Shown here: positions 1 through 10,524 of the stretch, piece by piece
Position numbering within the stretch: the first letter of the stretch is position 1
Layout of the letters: every line of letters starts with the position of its first letter
Source of the DNA: Corylus avellana
Lineage: Eukaryota; Streptophyta; Magnoliopsida; Fagales; Betulaceae
Direction: 5' to 3'
Assembly: GCF_901000735.1 (NCBI RefSeq)
Contig: NC_081544.1
Span: 36,221,235 to 36,285,234 of the forward strand
Length of the DNA: 64,000 nucleotides
Notes under the pieces: generated by a model
Databases searched by the model: none
Seen by the model: only the letters and a program-made list of their open reading frames with translations
What the model was told of the DNA's origin: nothing
Made by a program: the position numbers and the translations under genes

Positions 1-291
1 AATAAACAACAATTGGAACTTCTAGAAAACGTGATTTTGTTGGAAATTGACTTTAGTGCACCGCCAATCAGCGCGCAGGGAAGCTTCCTAGCATTTGCCT
101 GAGAGGACATTTTGGTCGTTTACAATAAATTACATTTACTCTTGGCCAGGCAATTATTCTAATCTTACCAACCAATCCCTTGCGTTTTTTCCAATCAAAG
201 AGAAACGCGCTTACAATAGACTTTCTCTCGGATTTATTCAATCGCTCGAATTCGCTTTCATTTCGATCCAGAAGAAGAAAAGGTTTGAGAA

Positions 292-3279
292 ATGTCGAAG
301 GGAGACGAACCGGTCGTCGGAGTTCCTTTCTACGTCGTACAGAATCCGTACCAAGCCGGGGCGGTCCCGCCGAACGCGGTCTTCGGCGATCCCAAGGGGA
401 TTCCGCTTCAGCAGACGATTTACCGCGACAGTCCCGCCCCTTTCAACTGCGTTTACTGCGGTAACACTGGAACTACCACCGTCAGGTAAGAAAAACAAAT
501 TCATACTCTGTTCTCGCTCTCTAGGGTTCTGTTTTCCTTCTTATTACTTTCTTTTGGTATTGAATTGTAGTTTGTTCTAGATTCATATATAACGTTTGCG
601 TATTTTGTGAATAAGAAAGATTATAAATGGTATAGCTTGAGCAAGCAATATAGGTACTTGAATTTTTTTTAAGCGTCGAAGCCTCGTTAAATTGTTGATG
701 CGTGTTGATCGCTTCTTTAAATGTGATGAGATTAAAATTAAATTTTTGATACTTGAAATTCAATCTTATTGAATTTTTTCTATGTGTGATGAACATGGAA
801 AATGAGTTATGTGGCAACGATTTCATGTTCGAAACCAAATTAGGATGGATTAGCATGAGTGTGAGAAATCCTTTGTCAGAACCTTTAAAGGGACCTTCTG
901 CTCAAGACGGTGTCACCAATGGGAAAGGAATCATCTGATAAATTAGAATCTCTAGAATGCTTATGAGGATCCTGCGAGTGTTCAAATAATTTAAAAGTGG
1001 TGATGATGACCAGCTTGTCAAAATCGGGGTACATTGGTTCAATTTTATTTTATTGACGGGTGTCCACGCTTTAGTGGTTTAGAGAAATCATTGGAATACT
1101 TTCAACCGTATTTGTTATTGGAATTATCGTTATAGTATTATATTAGGAAAGATGAAAGCATATGTTAGAAGTTGTAGTTACCTTGCCTAGCGTAGAGGGT
1201 TTTATTGGTGCTAAATTGGATTGAGGTACTGTACTATAAATAGTACCTGATTCAAAGTCAGAATGTCACAAGTTTAAGAGTCCGTTTGAGATTGTGGTTT
1301 GAATAAGTGCGATTTTAAAATTTGCGTTTTTAAAAATTGTGTTTTTAAGGGTCCATTTGAGATTGTGTTTTTAAAATCACTACTTTTTAAAATTGCAAAA
1401 ATGTTTGGTAAAACATGTTAAAAAGTTTTTTTTTTTTTAAATCAAATATTTATTATGTAAAATCGTGATTTTGGTTGAATTTCCTGCTTTTTCAAATAAG
1501 CACACTCCTAGCCTGCTTATAGAAAACGCAGATTTTTTTTCCTATTTTAGATTATGTGCTTTTTAAATCGCAATGTCAAATGCACCCTAAGATGATTTTT
1601 AGTTGTTTAAAAAAAAGATAAAACCTCTAATAGGTTTTGCATTAGTAGAGAAGGTTGATAGATTGGCAGTCTCTTGAATTTGAAAATCACATGCAAATGA
1701 GTTTATCATTATTATTTGAATGCTCGATTTTGTCATGGTAAATGTACTTTTCTTTTCATCTGAAGGTTTAAATTTGGTGACCTAAAACTGTAAATGACAT
1801 CATTATCTGAAATTCTCAATGACCATATTTTTCGAAATTTTAGGAGAAAAAAATGAGTTAACTCTTTGATTTCTAAAAGGGCAGAGAAATGAAAATATAC
1901 TTGGTGTTCTCGAATTCTTTGTGGTTAGAATGGTAACTATGATTGGTTACTTTTTCATGTTGTTTTGAGAGACCACCAAGAATACAATTTGATATTATTT
2001 TTTCAAAATATTGAAAACTTGAAACAGTATGATGCAAAACAATCAGGCAGGGTTGACCAGTGTCGACAGAGTCTGCACATGAAATGTTGTTATTATCCTG
2101 AAATTCCTGTTTCTTCATTGTCACATCTCATTTGGAGCTTCTTGTGAACACAAGAATTTTTTTTGATGACAAGGATCTTATTATAATAATATTTTTTTGA
2201 ATGCACTATTCCGTATCTACAAAATGCCGTAGATGTCCCTTGTTTTTCACCAGGTGTTATTCACCGCACAATTTCAATTGGCATTGCCAAGATGGCTTTT
2301 GGGAACACCAATGCTGCCTTTGATGGTTTTTACTTGCTGCTTCACATTCGTTGCACGTATACCTGCTTGAAGCTGTAGCATGTTTGGAGAAGCTCCAACC
2401 AATAATAGGAAAGTGAAAGAGCTTTTGTAACATCTTAGTCTCACATTGAAAACATGATTAGCCCACATAGAGTTGGTGGATTATAAAAGAACTCATGGGT
2501 GCTATGCCTCTTATTGATTTCTTATTAGGTGAGATTGAGTTTTATAAGTGATTTTAAGGAGCTCTAATTACAACTTGACTAGTATTTTTGAAGTGATATT
2601 ACAGATATGACAAATGCTTGTAATGTTATGTGAGACTATAGCACTAAGGATGTCTGAGATTTTTTTTTGAGGGAGAGGTTGTAACACCCTAATTCTTTTG
2701 GAGTGATTGCGTAGATATGATTAGTGTTTTTTCTAGGTCATTACAGCTTTTGTATCTATTTCATTGGATAAGTCTAATCTATCTTTCCTTAGATTGGAAT
2801 GACAAGGCAAGATTAAAGAACAGTCAATCAACCAAATTTGAAAATGAATGTTATTGGGTTTGTAATCTTTTCATTATATTTTCAGCTTGATTACAGTGGC
2901 ATACTTTTTTTCTTACCTACTAATTGTGATATTTCACATTAAATCCAGATCAAAGCCAAGTTTGGCCGCGGTTGTTGGTTGCATGATGCCAATGATGCTT
3001 GGAATTTGCTTTCTTTGTCCATCAATGGACTGCCTCTGGCATAAATATCACTACTGCCCCAGCTGCAAGGAAAAGGTATAAGTATACATTTCTGTCAGTT
3101 TTTCCTTCTGTTCTTATCATTGAATGTCCTTATGTACAATAATTTTGATTAGTAATTAACATTTTTACTTCTATTTTAAATGGTTCTTCATGTAGGTTGC
3201 GGATTTTGAGAAATCAGATCCCTGTGCAGTGATGGATCCTCCTCACTGGACACAGGATAGCTTTGCACTGCCTGCGTGA
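292..3279 (+). CDS. GILP: LITAF-domain membrane protein (GILP-like)
   Basis: Three exons (292-485, 2949-3075, 3196-3279) join in frame into a 134-residue protein. The LITAF domain is complete: an N-terminal CxxC knuckle (C53, C56), a hydrophobic membrane-dipping stretch at about 71-92, and a C-terminal HYCxxC knuckle (C101, C104). The N-terminus is proline-rich and the protein ends in ALPA. Length and sequence match Arabidopsis GILP (At5g13190), a plasma-membrane protein known to bind LSD1 and restrain hypersensitive cell death; that role is transferred from the family. The ATG at 292 is the first in frame and gives the family's MSK start. Introns have GT-AG ends. Intron 1 is long (about 2.46 kb) and holds a MITE and possible LTR debris. 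No lesion is seen. Confidence 0.93.
1274..1591. mobile_element. MITE with GTTTGAGATTG-type inverted ends
   Basis: Inside intron 1 of the LITAF gene. The left end (TAAGAGTCCGTTTGAGATTG near 1274, repeated as GGGTCCATTTGAGATTG at 1349) is inverted at the right end (CGCAATGTCAAATGCACCC, about 1570-1588). The interior is AT-rich and non-coding. A relative lies at 58082-58319. The superfamily (perhaps hAT) and target duplication are not certain. The doubled left end may mean two nested copies. Confidence 0.5.
2426..2700. other. Possible LTR or TRIM-like debris in intron 1
   Basis: The stretch starts TGTAACATC, followed by GTCTCACATTG and AGAGTTGGTGGATTATAAA, a pattern I associate with LTRs of short plant retroelements. 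Another TGTAACACCC lies near 2689. No matching second LTR, primer site or target duplication was found, so this is only a suggestion. Confidence 0.25.
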
Positions 3280-4009
3280 GATGATGTCTTCTCCATTATT
3301 CAGATCGAGACTGCCGTGTTTCTTCATTTGTATGTGCTTTCTTGTCTGCTTGCTGGCGACTTTTTTCTCTTTACATGAAGTCATAAAGTAAGATTCTTGG
3401 TACATATTTTTCTAAAATGCTGCAATATGAACACTTGTATCATACAGCTAGTTGTATTTTGTGAATTGATGTTTTTGCCTAATGTCAATATACAGTATTG
3501 CTTAGACTTGCATCTTAGATATTTTCGTCAGCAATGTGAAGCTTGTTTGTCACAAATAATTCTGTATTGCACCTTTACACCTAGCGGCAATTGTAAATAA
3601 CAGCAATGCTGTAATGATTGGGCTCCATTGGCCCACGATTTCTTGGTTTGTGGGCCAGCGGCTAAGATGTAAACAAGCCAATCAACTATAGGTGTTGCTA
3701 GTATCAAAAGGCCCATCGACGTCTAGGCTTTGAAATTTAATAGCACTGTTGAATGAGGATCCTGATCCAGAAACAACCGGAAAACAAGAGAAAAGGTAGA
3801 ATGACTGAACATGTAGAGGGAGGCCTCGTAGGAGATGAAAGAACAGTCGCCATATAGGGTAAATGACAAGGAGGATAATCTTTGAAAGAATGACCCATCA
3901 CCCATCTATTAAACTCGGGAAAACAAGCATAGTACCCTGGGTTAGCCGTTTTCAGAAAAAGCTATCTATGTTTCAAATTGCAGTAATAAAAGTTTTGGAT
4001 TTCAGTGGT
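3280..4009. other. 3' flank of the LITAF gene, no further gene seen
   Basis: This contains the presumed 3' UTR and downstream spacer. Short ORFs here show no family resemblance. No RNA gene or repeat is recognised. Confidence 0.5.
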
Positions 4010-4018
4010 TTTTTAATT

Positions 4019-4177
4019 GAGTAATGCTAGATGTTCTCCTTGTGTCTCTAAAATTGATGTTACTTTTAAAATTACTATTAAATTTGTAATAGATCAATAT
4101 TGAATTTTGATTCAATGGTAATTTTAAAAGCCACATAAATTTTGGAGTGAACACAAGGAGAACATTTAGCATTACTC
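4019..4177. mobile_element. 159-bp MITE with 9-bp target duplication
   Basis: Terminal inverted repeats start GAGTAATGCTAGATGTTCTC and end with its near-perfect inverse (GAGAACATTTAGCATTACTC). They are flanked by TTTTTAATT (4010-4018) and TTTCTAATT (4178-4186), a 9-bp duplication with one mismatch. A 9-bp duplication points to a Mutator-type MITE. The interior is AT-rich with no coding potential. Confidence 0.75.
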
Positions 4178-4235
4178 TTTCTAATTGTATCATTCTATTA
4201 CATTTTTTGTCAATTTCTTTTTTCTTTTTTTCTTT

Positions 4236-4558
4236 TTTTAACGAAAATCATATAAAATCTTAATTATACTCTCCTTAAGAATTGTAAATAAAAAATAAAA
4301 AAACTTTAGTGGTGGAGGATGGTTGGATCATTTTTAACGGAAATCATACAAAATCTTAATTATACCCCTTAAGAATTGTAAAAAAAAAAAAAAACTTTAG
4401 TGGTGGAGGATGGTTGGATCACTCTACCGAATCCACTCAAGGGGTAACTCTACTCGACCATCTCTGCTCACCCCCAATATTTTGTTTTGTATTTTTGTAT
4501 TTTTTTTAATATTTTAATCCTTAAGGGGTATAATTGGGATTTCATCTCATTTCTGTTA
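4236..4558. repeat. About 90-bp tandem duplication inside an inverted-repeat-ended element
   Basis: A unit containing CTTAATTATAC, AAGAATTGTAA and CTTTAGTGGTGGAGGATGG occurs twice in a row (about 4236-4332 and 4333-4424). The AAGGGGTATAATTGGGATTT near 4524-4545 is an inverted version of the start, so the whole may be one foldback-type element. The family is not known. Confidence 0.5.
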
Positions 4559-4660
4559 AGAGATTACTCCGAAAAAAAAATAATAATAAAAAAAAAAGAA
4601 ACAGTACGGCTGATCGAAGAATGATTTAATCGCAAAAGTTTTATTATGGTTAGAAGCCCG

Positions 4661-4702
<42 letters not shown>

Positions 4703-6260
4703 ACCTGAATTGAAAGAAGGATTTTTACAAAAACTCTGAAGAGTTGATATATACAAGTATACAACCATCAAATAGTATCATTTAAAAATTAGATTTGTAG
4801 ATTAAACACTGGATTTAAAAAAAAAAAAAAAGGATCGAACGTACACTTCGCCGGGGCCCGAAACTAATAAACTTGGGTCTTGGGATAGTTTGAGAATGAG
4901 GTTGTTAATTACTGAAAACGCGCGGCTTGGGCTCATTCTCTAATGACGGTTGGGGATGCTCGATCTTTAATGTCAACGAAGATGAGTATCACAATTGACG
5001 CAATACTGCAATTAGGGAAGCCATTCATGCAGCTTTTGGTTCCATTAAATCATTAACATCCAACATATATAATAATCTACACGTACCCGTCATGATTAAA
5101 AAAATTCTCCGTTTTGTTGCCGTTTAATTAGCATGCAGTGAAAAAAGTAGAATTCCCATTGCTGTTTATTATATGGTATCGAAATGATAACAAATTTGTT
5201 AATGCACGGCATGAAACGACACATGTTTACACTAGTCAGTTGCCGTGCCCGTGCCGGCCAACTCTTGTTTGCTATTGACGAACGTGCGTGCAGATGTGTT
5301 TTTCCCGGACTCGCTTGTGGACTTCAAGAGCGCAGCGACACAACCAAAAAGTATACCCCCAAAGTAATTTTACCAAAAGCATTTTTCTTATTTCTTCATT
5401 TCCAAATGAATAATATTGCAATATCGGCATTCACAAACTCCCTATTAAACTACACTACTGTAACGAAGCATTCAAGTTTTTGGGAATATATAGTACTATA
5501 TATTATTCTTCCATGAAAATTATGGTGCCTTTACATTACATAATTATGATCATGATGGTAGATGATGACATTGGATTACAAATTTACAATATAGTGGTGT
5601 TGCGTGCTCCACTGAGGGGAAGAAAAAAACTGGCAATTCAAAAGCCAAACGCGGAGAACAGTTTCACCAATATCCTATATATATATATGACTCCCTATAT
5701 ATAGAAAGACATTGTATGACACGTTTGAAGTGCTAGGAAGACATACAATACCTTCACTCTTAATAAAGGTGTACTACGTACTGACAACATCAAGATCTTG
5801 AATTTGAATAGTCTAAGCAACACTTACCGATTGGTCGATTCTCTAGCTAGCATATATTCACTAGAAAGTAAAGAAAATTTCAACTAAAATTTTATTCATA
5901 AAATTGAATCTTAATTTTTTTTTGAAGATCTATGGGCTAATTTGTATGCTTCATAAATCCTAATTATTGTATAACCATAAAAGGGTTCTAATTTGACAAG
6001 GATAGTCCTAAATTACCTAAACTATTCTTTGGCAGTTGGGCAGCTTGTACAATGATAGGACAGTGACAAGGGAGGGTTAATTTTGGTGGGGTACGTTCTT
6101 GTTGATAACCATGACATATATATAGGAAGAACTTAATGAGTATTAAAAAAGAAAAGAAAAAAAGAGTTACCTTATAAGTTGTGTGTACGTGTCTCATTGG
6201 CAGGAAGCTTATCCAGGTAGTAGTACTGCAGGCACCACGAAGAAGATAAGGTCCTGCATG
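4559..6260. other. Intergenic, no gene recognised
   Basis: AT-rich spacer with a poly-T tract at about 4664-4694 and poly-A at 4819-4831. The longest ORF (5184-5516) resembles no protein I know and has no codon-like structure. Nothing else is supported. Confidence 0.5.
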
Positions 6261-6261
6261 A

Positions 6262-6460
6262 GAGATAAGAGCTCGTCTCGTTAGCCAAGGAGACTGCCTG
6301 TATACCACAAAAGGATCCTAACCTTAACCTACCTACCTACTGCACCCACTGATTTTTTTTTTTTTTGGGGGGTGTTTTTGATAAGATTACAGGCACAAGG
6401 CATAATCCTCGTGAAGCTGCAGGCAAGTCATCCTTGGCTACAAAACAAGGCTCTTTATCC
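6262..6460 (-). ncRNA. MIR169: MIR169 precursor hairpin
   Basis: On the minus strand the 5' arm carries UAGCCAAGGAUGACUUGCC followed by UG (6440-6420), which is identical, as I remember it, to mature miR169 of the Arabidopsis h-n type. The 3' arm, about 120 nt downstream, carries GGCAGTCTCCTTGGCTAAC (6298-6280), which pairs with it apart from a small internal bulge and matches the known miR169-star pattern. miR169 cleaves mRNAs of NF-YA transcription factors and acts in drought, nutrient and flowering responses. A TATA box lies about 115 bp upstream. Folding and small-RNA reads were not available. Confidence 0.88.
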
Positions 6461-6554
6461 TCATGTAAGACCTCTCTTCCTATAAAGAAATAAATCATGC
6501 ATCTCTCTCGATCGCTCCAATTAATGGGATGCCAAACACAATGCTCTTGGACTC

Positions 6555-6562
6555 TATTTATA
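6555..6562 (-). promoter_or_regulatory. TATA box of MIR169, with adjacent CCAAT motif
   Basis: TATAAATA on the minus strand would place the transcription start near 6525-6530, just upstream of the miR169 arm. A CCAAT motif (plus strand, 6567-6571) lies only a few bases further upstream. Confidence 0.5.
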
Positions 6563-6639
6563 GATAGCCAATGAGCATTGTGCATTAGATTCAGAGTACT
6601 AGCAAGCACTAGCAGCACCCCATCATCAATCTGCATGAC

Positions 6640-8050
6640 CCATTAATCTATGCATGCGCTAGCTTGTCGTCGAATATATTCCGGGATTTGCAGGGGCCCA
6701 ATGTTTTGCCGCCCATATACAATGATAGCTATAGATCGTCAAGATAGAAATTCCGATCTCCCAAAAATGCTTATTATCTATATATGGACTTGAACCCTTC
6801 TCTCACATCTGACATGTCACTCTGCTATTGCTCGGCGTTTTATTACCCTTTAGCCATTTCCAAAGGGTCCTCGGAAAATGGGGGTACATGTCCTTTTGTT
6901 CTCGGACCTTTCTGCAAACTTTTTCTTCGTGGTTCCACTTCTCTTTCAAATCAGGGGATTACAAATGGGTTTTGACCTTGCTTACTGTTAAGAGTACATC
7001 ATATTTCTATCCTTTTATCATATATTCTATTTCTAACACACTTTTTCAACCAAAATTCACCAAAATCTTCAAATTAAGTAGTATATAGTCTGATTGTCAA
7101 GTTGGGTTTAAGGGGTGTTGACAAAAGCGCCAATGGCATTGGATTGAGGCACCTCTTGTTATTCCAATTCAACATCAACACGAAGCCACATGTCCACCCA
7201 CTACAAAGCTATTAGTCAGCGTCTTTACCACCAAGCAAGTATGATTCTTGGATGAGGATTTGTGGCAGCCCTTTTGACTCATGTTAATCTGACAGCTATA
7301 TATATATATGTAAAGGAATTCTTGAATTTTTTACAGGATTTCAATTTTCAACGCATAAAGCACTGATATGTCAAACATCACAACGTACGAATTCGAAACT
7401 TCTTCTTTAAGGAAGAATAAGAAGAGAAAATTCCCAATATCTGTACGTGTTCATCTTTTTTCAAGCTTCCATGGAATAAGAGGTTAAAATACAAATACAT
7501 TGAATGGAAAGGTGGACGTGTGAATTAAGCATATATCTTCTCCTCCGCTGCAGTCCTATCTTCTTCTATAATGTGTGATAGGCTATCAACTACATGGTAC
7601 GAAAGAATACGGTTCTACCTAGATGCCCTTCCTTAAAATGGATCTCCTAAAGTACTTGGGTAATTCACACACACACACACTGCCTCTTTAATTTTGTACG
7701 TGTACGTTGTCATTTTATTTGAAATTACTAATTTAGTCCAACATCTGTTTTTATGATTGAAGAGTTCTAAAAAAATTAAAAATGTGTGGCTTGTTGGACT
7801 TATTTTAATTTTCAATAAATTTTTTCAATTTTATCTAATCAAATCAATTAAATTGATACGTATGTCATTAATTTTTTTAAGAATCACGTGCATTGAAAAA
7901 AAAAAAAAAAAAATTCTAAACTTGATTCTTTTCTCACATATATATATATATATACCACGTTGGTCGTGGCATCTGTTGCCTATTAAGGATATATTATTTT
8001 ATTATGTCTATTAGTATATATACTTCTTCTCTTATTTATTTATTTATTTA
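6640..8050. other. Intergenic, no gene recognised
   Basis: AT-rich spacer upstream of MIR169 (its likely promoter side), with short CA and TA microsatellites near 7671 and 7939. No coding region, RNA gene or clear element was recognised. Confidence 0.5.
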
Positions 8051-8156
8051 ATTTTTTTTTTGACATGTTCGTACAAGAGGGGTGAGGAAGATTCGAACTA
8101 GTGACCTCCGCTTTATAAAGCGTGATCCCAACAGATTGAACTATCTTTGGGGACAA
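8051..8156 (-). mobile_element. tRNA-derived SINE copy
   Basis: Read on the minus strand, the sequence has a box-A-like region, then AGTTCGAATCT (box-B-like), a pyrimidine-rich stretch and an A-rich tail (poly-T at 8051-8060 on the plus strand). The same roughly 100-bp unit recurs at 30965-31060, 52243-52356, 60010-60107 and 60530-60640. Target duplications are not clear here. Confidence 0.55.
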
Positions 8157-8836
8157 TATTCAGAATTTGCAATTTGCAATTAATATAATTCGAACAGTAT
8201 TTTATTTTTGGGATAAAATTGATGTGTTTGAAAATAATAGCTAGACACATTCTGCCGCATCCACATTATTTGAAAATAAAATAAAATAAAAAACAGGTGA
8301 GATCATTCCCGCCTGCCACCGGCAAGAGAGGTCCCACTCTGATCAGGGAGTACGTGGCGGAGAACCCAACTGAGAATTGAGATCATCATCGCCTGCCACC
8401 GGCAGGGGAGATCCCTATATGCAACTAGTATAGCGAAAGCCTTTATTTTATCTAAAAATTAAAGAAATGCAAAATTGTTAGTATTACACAGAAGAAACGA
8501 AACATGATGATAATTTTCGTCTCACAAAAACCACAACTCGTCCAATTAAGAATCGAGAAATAAGATAAGAAACTAAATAATCCTCTGTTTGGCTGCCAGG
8601 AAAATGCAGGAAACAGAATGAATCAAATTTTGAATATTAGATAACAATTATTTAGAAAGGGAAGGTAGAAAAACTTGCAAAACTGGGCAAAACAAAGCAA
8701 TTGGATTTCTTCCCGACACCAATTCCACACACACACAGAGGAACTAGAATTTTCCCTCCCTTTCTCTTCTTCCTCCAAATTTATTGGCAGCCAAACACTT
8801 TTGGATTTGCAAGTGCAAAGCGGAGAGGGAACAAAC
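8157..8836. other. Intergenic, with a short direct repeat and likely intron remnant
   Basis: CGCCTGCCACCGGCA occurs twice (about 8310 and 8391) within a direct repeat of roughly 80-100 bp. The part from about 8600 to 8836 directly follows the ceramide glucosyltransferase-like exon on the minus strand and looks like its intron. No exon 2 was found. Confidence 0.4.
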
Positions 8837-8929
8837 CTCAATTTGAATGAAGACGACAACTACAAGAGGACTACAGAAGGCTCTGCTTAGAGAGAATAGG
8901 AACGCATCGAAAGCGTCCAATGCAGCCAT
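8837..8929 (-). pseudogene. Orphan first exon of a ceramide glucosyltransferase-like gene
   Basis: The minus-strand ATG at 8929 opens a 31-codon exon (MAALDAFDAFLFSLSRAF, then CSPL) ending at a good GT donor after CAA ATT GAG. Plant ceramide glucosyltransferases start with a very similar M..LDS.D..LFS.SRAF.SPLAVF.QIQ and are split by an intron right after it. This copy has extra valines (VVVV). No second exon (expected GCVICL..) was found in the next 1.5 kb, so this looks like a promoter/5' UTR/exon-1 fragment left by a duplication. The match is from memory. Confidence 0.5.
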
Positions 8930-9018
8930 TCTGGCTTAAAACCTACCACTCTGAGCCTCTGCTTTCCAACTAGCTAGCCGAAAACAACGGCGTCAAAGAA
9001 AAACAAAGCCCTTGGGTT

Positions 9019-9340
9019 TTAGCTAATCAAAGTCTCTCTCTCACTTTCTTTTAGATCACCATCAACGTGGGAGAACAACAACACGAAGAGAGAGAGAGAG
9101 GAGCAAACAGATATCTCCCCTAGGATGGGATCCCCGCCGTGTGGGGGAAATCCCACCTCCTTGGGTGGTTGCCACTTCCCTGTGTGAAGAACCCCACCAC
9201 CCACCGGTGGTGGGTTCTCTCCCACAGGTGGGAATAAAGATTTTATCCAAACTGAATTTAAGGAATTTTTTCCATTTCAATTTAGAAGCGGTCTTTTCGT
9301 TATTGTTCTTTATTTGGTTGTTGTTTTTTTTAAAAGGATA
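9019..9340. other. Spacer with a GC-rich palindromic patch
   Basis: 9120-9235 is a GC-rich patch of imperfect palindromes (CCACCACCCACCGGTGGTGG at its core) in an AT-rich setting. The overlapping ORFs on both strands are products of the palindrome, not genes. Confidence 0.4.
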
Positions 9341-9709
9341 AATTTTACTTTGGCTTCCTAATGTTTCACTCGATTTTATAAACTCATTTTGAACTTTTAA
9401 ATTTTTCATTTTAGACCACTGAACTTTCAATTACTCTCAATGTGGACTCCTCCGTCAGATTTTAAACGTTATATAACGTTTATACCCATAACTTTTGTAT
9501 AAGATTTCAACTTCCAAAACATCTTTTTATTTAAAAAAAAATAAAAATTAAGGACATTTTGGTCTTTTTTATATTTTTAACGGTTAAAATTAACGGAAGG
9601 GTTATAATTGAAAGTAATTAAAAGTTTATGGGTCTAAAATGAGAGATTTGAAAATTTAAGAGAGATTTATAAAATCGGATAAAAATTTAGGAGGCCAAAG
9701 TAAAGTTTT
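9341..9709. mobile_element. Long-inverted-repeat MITE, Mutator-like family
   Basis: The left end (ACTTTGGCTTCCTAATGTTT) is inverted at the right end (AGGAGGCCAAAGTAAA). Between them lie the hallmark pieces CTGAACTTTCAATT, GTGGACTCCTCCGTCA and GTTATATAACGTTTATAC, also present in the copies at 23454-23823 and 33415-33804. Non-coding. Confidence 0.6.
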
Positions 9710-9784
9710 TTTTTTATTATTATTATTTTTTTTAACTAATGCTACGTCCTACGTGGTATGGAAACATTTTGACGGGACACAATA

Positions 9785-10522
9785 GCTATGTTTGCCAAGA
9801 GAAGAGTCCGGCACTGTAGCTGGAACAGTGCGGCACTGTAGCTGGAACGGCACTGTTCCAGCTACATTGCCATCTGACATGAACAGTGCTAAAATTTGAC
9901 TTTGTAATTTTTTTTTTTTTTTTAAACCAAAATATTACAATTGCTGCACGCTGCACATTAAAATTTTTTTTATTTTTTTTTAAAACAAAATATTAAAAAA
10001 AAAAAAAGGGAGGAGAACGATGGGGTGGTTCCAGCCACCCCTTGGCCAAAATGGGGTGGCCAGACCACCCCATTTTTGGCCGGAGCCACCCCCTGGCCGA
10101 TCTGGGGGTGGTCGAACCAACCCCATGGCCAAGGGGGTGGCCGGACCACCCCCAAGGGGCTGGGGTGGTTTCGGCCACCCCACACCGGCCATATGGGGTG
10201 GCCGAAACTACCCCAGCCCCTTAGGGGTGGTCCGGCCACCCCCAAATGCACCCGTTCCCTTTTTGTTTTTTTTGGCCAAGGGGTGGCTGGAACCACCCCA
10301 TCGTTCTTCTCCCTTTTTTTTTTTTTTTTTTTNNNNNNNNNNNNNNNNNNNNNNNNNNNNNNNNNNNNNNNNNNNNNNNNNNNNNNNNNNNNNNAATATT
10401 TTGCTTTTTTTTAAAAAAAAAATACAAAGTCAAATTTTAGCACTGTTTATGTCAAATGGCACTATAGCTGAAACAGTGTCGTTCCAGCTACAGTGCCAGA
10501 CTCTTCTCTTGGCAAACATAGC
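9785..10522. mobile_element. Foldback element with GC-rich palindromic core
   Basis: Long terminal inverted repeats start GCTATGTTTGCCAAGAGAAG and end with the inverse (CTTCTCTTGGCAAACATAGC, minor changes), flanked by TA on both sides (9783-9784, 10523-10524). Nested palindromes built on GCACTGTAGCTGGAAC lie in the arms. The core (10018-10310) is a chain of palindromes of the form GGGGTGGCC..ACCACCCC. ORFs here are artefacts of the repeat. The superfamily is uncertain; TA duplication suggests Tc1/mariner-like. Confidence 0.65.
10333..10394. other. Assembly gap (62 N)
   Basis: A run of 62 unknown bases follows a long T-tract inside the right arm of the foldback element. The hairpin and homopolymer probably blocked assembly. 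Confidence 0.98.
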
Positions 10523-10524
10523 TA

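Noticed and set aside
5184..5516. 110-codon ORF on the plus strand
   Set aside because: No family resemblance, no splice or conservation support, and composition like the surrounding AT-rich spacer.
6337..6636. 99-codon ORF on the minus strand
   Set aside because: It overlaps the MIR169 5' arm and promoter and reads through a poly-T; the microRNA explains the locus better.
8090..8150. tRNA gene suggested by a box-B-like GTTCGAATC
   Set aside because: No acceptor stem or anticodon arm forms. The unit has a poly-A tail and recurs several times, so it is a SINE.
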